Below are positions 6,124 to 11,401 of a stretch of 14,764 bases of DNA, piece after piece. The DNA comes from Clostridiales bacterium UBA7273 (GTDB lineage: Bacteria; Bacillota; Clostridia; Oscillospirales; Oscillospiraceae): assembly GCA_002472405.1 (NCBI GenBank), contig DKRV01000031.1, positions 2,535 to 17,298 of the forward strand, in the 5' to 3' direction. The translations under genes and the position numbers were made by a program. Each line of letters opens with the position of its first letter. The stretch's first letter is position 1. A model generated the notes under the pieces. That model made no database searches, was not told the origin of the DNA, and saw only the letters and a program-made list of their open reading frames with translations.

Positions 6124-7177
6124 GCCGAACACCTCTTTTCTTGAGCATCCAGATAAACATCGGGCCGCCTATGACCGCCGTTAAAACGCCGACGGGCAGC
6201 TCCTCGGGCGCTATCAGGCACCGTGCCGCGACATCGACCCACACGACGAGTATGCCGCCGAGCAGCGCCGAGACCGGCAGCACGCGCTTGTGGTCGCTGC
6301 CGACCCAAAGGCGCGTGAAGTGCGGCACCATAAGTCCAACAAAGCCGATTGTTCCGCTTACGGCTATGGTGGTTCCGGCCATAAGCGAGGTGAGAAGGAC
6401 AAGCACTTTCTGAAGCCGCGAAACGTTTACGCCGAGCGCACCTGCACTCTCCTCGCCAAGGAGCAGGAGATTAAGGCCGCGATAGTTTATCATGAGCACC
6501 GCCATGCATATAAGCAGCACCGCAAGCGGCAGCGTCAGATATGCCCACTTTGCGCCGGCAAGGCTTCCGGACATCCAGAACTCGGCGTTGTGCAGGCCGA
6601 GAGCGTTCGGCGCGCTGAGCTTGATTATGCTCGTTATGCCGTCCATTATCATGGATATCGCAACGCCCGAGAGCAGAAGCTGCATGATGTTCACCCTGCC
6701 GCGCACACGCGAGATCATGTAAACGAATATGATCGTGACCGCCGACCCGATAAACGCGCTTATTGAAAGCGAATAGGTGCCTAAAAACGAGAACGCGCCG
6801 AAGAGCATGCCGAGAGTTGCAAATGCCGCCGCGCCGTTTGAAACGCCGAGGATGAACGGATCGGCAAGATTATTGCGCACAAGCGCCTGCATCGTCACTC
6901 CGCATACCGCCAGCGACGCGCCTACTACAAGTCCGAGGCACACTCTCGGAAGCCGCAGCCCGATGATTATGTTCTCGTCAAGCTGCTCCCAGCTGTGCTC
7001 GACAAGTCCGCCGACAATGGGAATGCGGCTTGTGAGTATCCTCGCCGTCGTTCCCGGCGCGACGGACACAGGCCCCAGCCCGGTCGCGAATATCATCGTC
7101 AGCACGGAGATAAGCGCAAGCACAAAGCATATCCTGCCGACGCTCGTCTCTCCGTTTTTTAACCTTTTTCTTTGCAT
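6116..7177 (-). CDS. ABC importer permease, FecCD/BtuC family
   Basis: A 353-residue polytopic membrane protein, first gene of the three-gene importer. Family signatures are clear: LRLPRVCLGLVVGASLAVCG with MQALVRNNLADPFILGVSNG (the conserved region before helix 3-4), LLLLGEESAGALGVNV, GFVGLMVPHFTRLWVGSDH, and the EELPVGVLTAVIGGP motif near the end. About ten membrane helices are expected, as in BtuC. Only one permease gene is present, so the transporter would use a homodimer. TTG at 7180 is also in frame, but ATG at 7177 is better spaced from GGAAGGA. No riboswitch or known metal-regulator box is recognised upstream, so the substrate class stays open (ferric complex, haem or corrinoid). Confidence 0.93.
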   Translation of the reverse strand: MQRKRLKNGETSVGRICFVLALISVLTMIFATGLGPVSVAPGTTARILTSRIPIVGGLVEHSWEQLDENIIIGLRLPRVCLGLVVGASLAVCGVTMQALVRNNLADPFILGVSNGAAAFATLGMLFGAFSFLGTYSLSISAFIGSAVTIIFVYMISRVRGRVNIMQLLLSGVAISMIMDGITSIIKLSAPNALGLHNAEFWMSGSLAGAKWAYLTLPLAVLLICMAVLMINYRGLNLLLLGEESAGALGVNVSRLQKVLVLLTSLMAGTTIAVSGTIGFVGLMVPHFTRLWVGSDHKRVLPVSALLGGILVVWVDVAARCLIAPEELPVGVLTAVIGGPMFIWMLKKRGVRRA

Positions 7178-7216
7178 CAATTCCTTCCCACCTTAAACAT
7201 CCTTTATTACCATGGC

Positions 7217-7251
7217 AAGCGCATTGTAGCATGCGCTTATCATCGGCGGAA
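7217..7251 (-). promoter_or_regulatory. Candidate importer promoter overlapped by a palindrome
   Basis: The palindrome AAGCGCAT-6-ATGCGCTT (7217-7238) contains on its minus strand a -10-like TACAAT (7228-7223). A 17-bp spacer leads to TTCCGC (7251-7246), a poor -35. A regulator binding the palindrome would block this -10. Both promoter and operator are inferred; the palindrome itself is seen directly. Confidence 0.35.
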
Positions 7252-7295
7252 GCCGGGGTGGGGGTTATATTTTTCAAAAAAGGCCAAAAACGCAT

Positions 7296-7330
7296 AAAAA
7301 AAACGGAGAACAGCAAAAACTGTTCTCCGC
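7296..7330 (-). terminator. Intrinsic terminator of the YkvI/dehydrogenase operon
   Basis: Perfect 10-bp stem CGGAGAACAG (7304-7313) with CTGTTCTCCG (7320-7329), 6-nt loop, followed on the minus strand by eight T. It lies 23 bp after the stop of the first dehydrogenase gene. Confidence 0.95.
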
Positions 7331-7352
7331 TTTGGTGTTTTTAAGCTTAAAA

Positions 7353-8396
7353 TTACTTGCCGATGTGGAATGCGTTGCCGTCTTTATCCTGGAAGTACTG
7401 GTTTGCGTAGTTGTCCTGGATGCAGTGGACGACCTTGGTGAGGATGTCGCAGGTCGGAGTGGGGATGCCCAGCTCTTTGCCGTACTCTGCGATCTTGCCG
7501 TTGAGAACGTCGATCTCGGTCTGACGCTGATGGAACAGAGCGTCCTGGCACATGGAGGGATAGTAGTCGCCGATGTTGGTGACGATATCCGCATGATCGT
7601 GAGCGATGAAATCGTCTGCGTTCATGGGAACACCCTTTGCGGTAGCGACGGCGCAGGTCTCGCGGATGACGCCGTGGAACAGCTGCTGGCCCCAAGGATC
7701 AGCCTCGACCTCACCGATCTTCAGACGCAGAACTGCGCAGACGGTGTTGACGGTTGCGTTGACGCAGACCTTTTTCCAGATGAACTTGTAGATGTTGTTG
7801 TCGGTGCCCGGCTCGCCGTCGCGCCAGTAAGCATCGCAGCCGCCTTCGCGGTAGCACTTGAGCATCTCTGCGCAAGCAGCGTCGTTAAGCTCGCTTCTTA
7901 CAGCGCCGCCGAAGTTCATCTGAACGCCGCCGGCAGGAGTGGAAACGCAGTGGCCGGGTTCGGGCAGTGCGGTGCCGAGAACGCCGGAGCCGATGATGCA
8001 GCGCTCTTTCGGGAAAACCTTGAAGAGGTTGTCATCGTTGCCGAGGCCGTTTATGAGGGAAACAGCGACGGTGGTGTCGCCCACGACGGGCAGAGAGTCC
8101 TGAATTGCCTGCTCGAGCTGGGTTGCCTTGGTCATGTAGATGATGACATCGACCTTACCCTCGGCCTCTGCCGCTGCGGCAGAGCTGGTGTAGGTGCGGA
8201 AGCCCTTGAGCTGATAATTATAATCGGTGTAAGCACCGTTCTCTTCCTGATGGATGGTGAAGTGCATGCCGTCCTCGGCAACCTTCTTCATGTGAGCCTC
8301 ATAACGGTCGATGAGGATCATGTCTGCGCCGCCCTTTTTGAGGTAAGAAGCAAAAACGCTGCCTGCTGCGCCGGAACCATACATTGCAATTTTCAT
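7353..8396 (-). CDS. Ketopantoate reductase (PanE/ApbA) family oxidoreductase, copy 1
   Basis: A 347-residue NAD(P)H-dependent 2-oxoacid reductase of the PanE/ApbA family. The Rossmann motif GSGAAG is at residues 7-12. The catalytic pattern of PanE (Lys, Asn at +4, Asn at +8) is exact: Lys209, Asn213, Asn217 in WKKVCVNATVN; the conserved acid is Glu294 in RQTEIDVLNG, and IPTP follows at 311-314. It is longer than E. coli PanE (303) because of an insertion near residues 48-65 and a C-terminal tail ending DGNAFHIGK. It is the last gene of the operon, 34 bp after its paralogue, with AAGGAG about 10 nt before the ATG. A pathway enzyme for pantothenate is possible, but no panB or panC is near and two copies lie together with a transporter, so a different 2-oxoacid substrate is more likely. 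Confidence 0.88.
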   Translation of the reverse strand: MKIAMYGSGAAGSVFASYLKKGGADMILIDRYEAHMKKVAEDGMHFTIHQEENGAYTDYNYQLKGFRTYTSSAAAAEAEGKVDVIIYMTKATQLEQAIQDSLPVVGDTTVAVSLINGLGNDDNLFKVFPKERCIIGSGVLGTALPEPGHCVSTPAGGVQMNFGGAVRSELNDAACAEMLKCYREGGCDAYWRDGEPGTDNNIYKFIWKKVCVNATVNTVCAVLRLKIGEVEADPWGQQLFHGVIRETCAVATAKGVPMNADDFIAHDHADIVTNIGDYYPSMCQDALFHQRQTEIDVLNGKIAEYGKELGIPTPTCDILTKVVHCIQDNYANQYFQDKDGNAFHIGK

Positions 8397-8430
8397 TTTT
8401 ATTCGTCTCCTTATAAAAATTGATAACTTA

Positions 8431-9384
8431 TTATTGTTTGCAATACTGCTTATCGTAGTTTTGCTGTATTGTCTGAATCATGAGCGTCAGCGCCCCGTTG
8501 ACGGGGGTGGGGATACCGAGCTCGCGGCCGTAGCGCACGATGGCGCCGTTTAAAAGCTCGACCTCGGTCTGACGCTGGTGGATGAGAACATCCTGTGCCA
8601 TGGAGGGATAGTATTTTGCAAAGCCCTCTCTGAGTCTTTCAAGCTCTTCGAGCATCTCGCCCCAAAGATCGACGCCCGTGAGCGCTTTGGCTACCGCGCA
8701 GCCCTCTGCCCACACGCTTTTTATAAGCTCTCTGCCGGTTTCGCAGTCGAGCATGGGGCCGACCTTCAGGCGCGTGAGAGCCGAAAGGGTGTTGTAGCCG
8801 CTGTTTGATATCGCCTTTTTCCAAACGAAGGGGCGGATATCCTTTTCAAAGCTCGCAAGGCAGCCGCCGTCGCAGAAGCACTTTTCCAGCGCCTTGCCGG
8901 CCTTTTCGGAAACGGGATCGTTTTCCGAAGCTCCGAAGCGCATTATAACGCCGCTTTCGGGCTTTGAAACGCATTTGCCCGGCTCGGGAAGCTCTGTTCC
9001 TATCGTGCCGAAGCCATAGAGGATCCTGTCCGCAGGGACATATTTTTTGAGAACATCGTCGTTGCCGATGCCGTTTTGCAGGGAAACGACGACCGTTTCG
9101 CTGCCGATGCATGGCTTGACCGAGGGCATGATGCCGTCGGTTTGTGTGGCCTTTACCATAAGTATGACCATGTCCATAACGCCGATATCCTCGGCTGAAT
9201 AGGCGGTATGGAAGCCGGTGAGGAGCTCCTCGCCCGAGGGGGTGACGAAGGCCATTCCGCTCTGCGCGACCTTGTCCATGTGCGCCTTGTAGCGGTCAAC
9301 GAGCCAAAGCTCTGCGCCGCCTTTATTAAGATATGAAGCAAAAACGCTGCCGGCAGCGCCGGAGCCGATCATAGCTATTCTCAT
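8431..9384 (-). CDS. Ketopantoate reductase (PanE/ApbA) family oxidoreductase, copy 2
   Basis: A 317-residue paralogue of the neighbouring dehydrogenase, sharing the N-terminal Rossmann segment (GSGAAG at 7-12, then SVFASYL), the SLQNGIGNDD block, the catalytic pattern Lys190-Asn194-Asn198 in VWKKAISNSGYN, Glu274 in RQTEVELLNG and GRELGIPTP. It lacks the 48-65 insertion and the C-terminal tail of copy 1, so it is the more canonical of the two. A TTG at 9408 in frame would add eight residues unlike the family; the ATG at 9384 starts exactly at the Rossmann strand and is preferred, although AAGGA is then about 13 nt upstream, a long spacing that may lower translation. It follows the YkvI-type transporter gene after a hairpin and a 21-bp duplication. 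Divergence between the two copies suggests different substrates or a heteromer; this is inference. Confidence 0.87.
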   Translation of the reverse strand: MRIAMIGSGAAGSVFASYLNKGGAELWLVDRYKAHMDKVAQSGMAFVTPSGEELLTGFHTAYSAEDIGVMDMVILMVKATQTDGIMPSVKPCIGSETVVVSLQNGIGNDDVLKKYVPADRILYGFGTIGTELPEPGKCVSKPESGVIMRFGASENDPVSEKAGKALEKCFCDGGCLASFEKDIRPFVWKKAISNSGYNTLSALTRLKVGPMLDCETGRELIKSVWAEGCAVAKALTGVDLWGEMLEELERLREGFAKYYPSMAQDVLIHQRQTEVELLNGAIVRYGRELGIPTPVNGALTLMIQTIQQNYDKQYCKQ

Positions 9385-9405
9385 TTTCTGACACTGTTCC
9401 TTGGT

Positions 9406-9435
9406 CAAACACCACCGGATGGCCGGTGGTGTTTG
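9406..9435 (-). other. Intercistronic 13-bp hairpin between transporter and dehydrogenase genes
   Basis: A perfect 13-bp stem CAAACACCACCGG (9406-9418) with CCGGTGGTGTTTG (9423-9435), loop ATGG. On the minus strand it lies 36 bp past the transporter stop and ends just before the AAGGA of the next gene. There is no proper T-run, so it looks like an mRNA processing or stability hairpin, or a weak partial terminator, which would let the transporter and dehydrogenases be made in different amounts. Confidence 0.7.
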
Positions 9436-9469
9436 AATTATTCTGATTGGTGTTTGAATTATTCTGATT
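9428..9469 (-). repeat. Perfect 21-bp tandem duplication in the intercistronic spacer
   Basis: Two identical, abutting 21-bp units (9428-9448 and 9449-9469; each starts GGTGTTTGAATT on the plus strand). The first unit overlaps the right arm of the hairpin at 9406-9435; the second ends 2 bp from the transporter stop codon. Perfect identity points to a recent slippage event. Confidence 0.95.
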
Positions 9470-9471
9470 AA

Positions 9472-10677
9472 TTACTCGATCTCTGCCTTCTTCTCTGCGG
9501 AAAGCTTCTTGATCTTGGGAAGACCCCAGATCAGGACGGGCAGGAAGATAACGAGGATTGCGTAGTAGCCGTCGTAGCCGTAAGCGTACTTGATGATGTT
9601 GCCGAGGCCGAGCAGGGAGATAGCAAAGCAGATAGCGATGACGATAACGCCGACGATAACGCCGCGAGCCTTTTCGTTCTTGATGGTCTTGGGGAAGCAG
9701 GCACCCTGGAAGCGCTGGATCATGGTGAATACGAGGGTGACGCTGGTGGAAACGAAAGCGCAGAACAGCAGAATGCTGAAGATCGCCATCAGCCACTTGA
9801 TGCCGACGAGGGTCAGAACGGTCTGGTTGGGGATGCCGGAAGCTGCGGTGGTGAAGCCCTCAACCTTGCCTGCCTGGAGTGCGGACAGAAGCGGATACCA
9901 ACGGGAGAGCATTGCGGTGGATGCCGCAAGAGCAAGGCCGTTCATGAGCCAGCCGAGGATGTTTGCGCGCTTTACGCCCTTGAGGGTCAGGCCTTCGCCT
10001 GCTGCGATCATTGCAGGGATGGATACGCACTGGAATGCTGCGTAAACGAGAACGCCGCGCCAGATGGCTTCGCCGACATTGTCAACATAGGGAGCAGTCT
10101 CGAGGCCGTTCTGAGCAAGCAGGTTTGCGCTGATTGCGTCGAAGTCTGCTGCGAAGCCGGCGATAACAACAACTGCGGTGGAGATAAGAATTGCAATGGA
10201 AAGAACGGTGGAAGCTGCGATAACAAGCTTTACGCCGAAGATGCTCAGGATGATGAGCACTGCAACGATGATGAGGTTGAAGATAAGCTTGTTTGCGGTG
10301 ACGGAATAGTCAACGCCGAAGAAGTTTGCAAGAACCTCGCCTGCGCCTGCGACTGCTGCCGCAACTGCCGCCAGAAGAATTACGATGTAGAAAATCTCGA
10401 AGAAGACTTCCATCCAGGGCTTCGGATACAGAGCCGAGAAGGTGTCCTTATAATTGGTGAAGCCATTGAGCTTTGCAAACTTCATAACGGTGTACATCAC
10501 CAGTGCGAGTATGCCCATTGCGATAATGGGGAGAACAGCGGCCCACATGCCGTACTGTGCAAAATAACTGACTACCTGGTTACCGGAGGCGAAACCGCCG
10601 CCTACATGAGTGCCGAACCACACAGAACCGACCGTAAACGCGGCCGCCCATGTGCCCTTGGCTGCTTTGTTGTTCAT
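9472..10677 (-). CDS. YkvI-family (COG3949) APC/LeuT-fold membrane transporter
   Basis: A 401-residue polytopic membrane protein. The N-terminal helix FTVGSVWFGTHVGGGFASG is typical of the YkvI family, with the Gly-rich break GGGFASG (26-32) that forms the unwound substrate site in LeuT-fold/APC transporters. About ten to eleven hydrophobic segments are visible (roughly 10-40, 44-66, 91-118, 130-147, 151-176, 205-225, 236-257, 285-320, 337-357, 368-387) and a charged C-terminal tail KKLSAEKKAEIE. YkvI proteins are poorly characterised; an amino acid or related organic solute is the usual guess. AAAGGAG lies 7 nt before the ATG. It is first in an operon with two PanE-family dehydrogenases, which suggests a 2-oxoacid, 2-hydroxyacid or amino-acid-like cargo (inference). 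A long structured leader precedes it. Confidence 0.85.
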   Translation of the reverse strand: MNNKAAKGTWAAAFTVGSVWFGTHVGGGFASGNQVVSYFAQYGMWAAVLPIIAMGILALVMYTVMKFAKLNGFTNYKDTFSALYPKPWMEVFFEIFYIVILLAAVAAAVAGAGEVLANFFGVDYSVTANKLIFNLIIVAVLIILSIFGVKLVIAASTVLSIAILISTAVVVIAGFAADFDAISANLLAQNGLETAPYVDNVGEAIWRGVLVYAAFQCVSIPAMIAAGEGLTLKGVKRANILGWLMNGLALAASTAMLSRWYPLLSALQAGKVEGFTTAASGIPNQTVLTLVGIKWLMAIFSILLFCAFVSTSVTLVFTMIQRFQGACFPKTIKNEKARGVIVGVIVIAICFAISLLGLGNIIKYAYGYDGYYAILVIFLPVLIWGLPKIKKLSAEKKAEIE

Positions 10678-10976
10678 AATGATTCTCCTTTAAAATGTCT
10701 CTTTAACATTGCCCGTTTTGCGGAGCAGCTCCTCAACCGCCCGGCAAAACTCTGGGGTTAATGTTCTTTACTGTGCATCTTGTTAAAACCAAAACAAAGC
10801 CCCCGTCGCTCCTAAGGAACGCTTCGATAAAACAATTCCTTGGGCAACAGGGCTTCAATGGAGAGAAAAAATCTTGCCGCGGCAGACAGGCGGACGGCTT
10901 CTTCATCCGCTGCATTCCGACGAGTGATCCTCCTGCGGAATTGTCTTACGCTTTATTTATGGCTTTTTCAAAATGC
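10678..10976 (-). promoter_or_regulatory. Structured ~300-nt leader of the transporter operon (candidate attenuator/riboswitch)
   Basis: From the promoter at 10983-11011 transcription would start near 10976, leaving about 300 nt before the ATG at 10677. On the minus strand the leader contains hairpin H1 (ATTCCG 10941-10936 with CGGAAT 10919-10914, holding an AGGAGG in its apical part), hairpin H2 (GCGGA with TCCGC, 10910-10890), and the long terminator-like hairpin at 10797-10855. A 60-codon ORF (10915 to 10733) starts 13 nt after the AGGAGG and reads through the terminator hairpin, so peptide-coupled attenuation is possible. I do not recognise a known riboswitch class; T-box, cobalamin, glycine and THF consensus words were looked for by eye and not seen. 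Alternatively the first 200 nt may be a free small RNA. Confidence 0.5.
10779..10855 (-). terminator. Terminator-like hairpin inside the transporter leader
   Basis: On the minus strand AAGCCC (10855-10850) pairs with GGGCTT (10802-10797); the helix continues with bulges through TTGCC and CCAAGGAA against TTCCTTAGG and GCGACGG, and is followed by TTTGTTTTGGTTTT. It sits about 100 nt upstream of the transporter start, so unconditional termination here would silence the operon. Confidence 0.6.
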
Positions 10977-10982
10977 ATGCAT

Positions 10983-11011
10983 ATTTTACATGCAAGTTTA
11001 CAATGCGTCAA
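10983..11011 (-). promoter_or_regulatory. Promoter of the YkvI/dehydrogenase operon
   Basis: Minus-strand -35 TTGACG (11011-11006), 17-bp spacer, -10 TAAAAT (10988-10983). The palindrome ATGCATGCAT (10973-10982) lies between the -10 and the predicted start and could be an operator. Confidence 0.65.
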
Positions 11012-11305
11012 TATTTCAACCGATATTTTTAATAAAAATCGACTGTCAAAATTCAAACAAATAGGCCATTTTCGTCGATTTTACTAAAACGAATTAAAAA
11101 CGTTCAATTTTTTAAAAAAATTAATCCATCTAAATCAAATCGCTATTTTTTCAGGTCTTTTTACATGAATACGGAAAAGATGTGGTAAAAAATTGTTCTG
11201 GTCAAAAAAATGTGCAGTTTCAAGGGTTTGCGGCTTTTTTAACAGGCTTTTCGAACATAAATGTGCGCAGTTGTTAATTAACGTGCCAAACGGTAAGCCA
11301 AATAA
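11012..11305 (+). other. AT-rich intergenic spacer with small palindromes
   Basis: No gene is supported between the two divergent promoters. The stretch is strongly AT-rich with A- and T-tracts (for example AATTTTTTAAAAAAATT at 11105-11121) and a 10-bp palindrome GTTAATTAAC at 11273-11282, about 24 bp upstream of the -35 of the oxidoreductase promoter. It probably acts as an UP-element or regulator landing region; this is inference. Confidence 0.5.
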
Positions 11306-11335
11306 TTGACAATGTGTATATCTATGTGGTACAAT
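11306..11335 (+). promoter_or_regulatory. Promoter of the Fe-S oxidoreductase-hypA operon
   Basis: Perfect -35 TTGACA (11306-11311), 18-bp spacer, -10 TACAAT (11330-11335). The start near 11342 gives a leader of about 60 nt to the ATG at 11402 and makes the earlier ATG at 11351 unlikely, since it would lie only about 9 nt from the RNA end. Confidence 0.75.
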
Positions 11336-11401
11336 ATATTTTAGGGTAATATGCGAGAAGATACATTTAAATATAACAACAAAAAACGGGGGGGAAAAAC
11401 A

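Noticed and set aside
7181..7295. Cobalamin or other riboswitch before the ABC importer
   Set aside because: The gap is only 115 bp and carries none of the conserved cobalamin riboswitch words; only a palindrome is seen.
7332..8423. Plus-strand open frame of 363 codons opposite the first dehydrogenase
   Set aside because: Shadow of the PanE-family gene, which has complete catalytic motifs on the minus strand.
10678..10976. T-box leader
   Set aside because: The conserved GGGTGG-ACCGCG antiterminator word is missing and no specifier stem is apparent.
11351..11401. Earlier ATG for the oxidoreductase
   Set aside because: It lies about 9 nt after the predicted transcription start, leaving little room for a ribosome site; the added residues are Lys/Arg/Asn-rich and unlike a domain.
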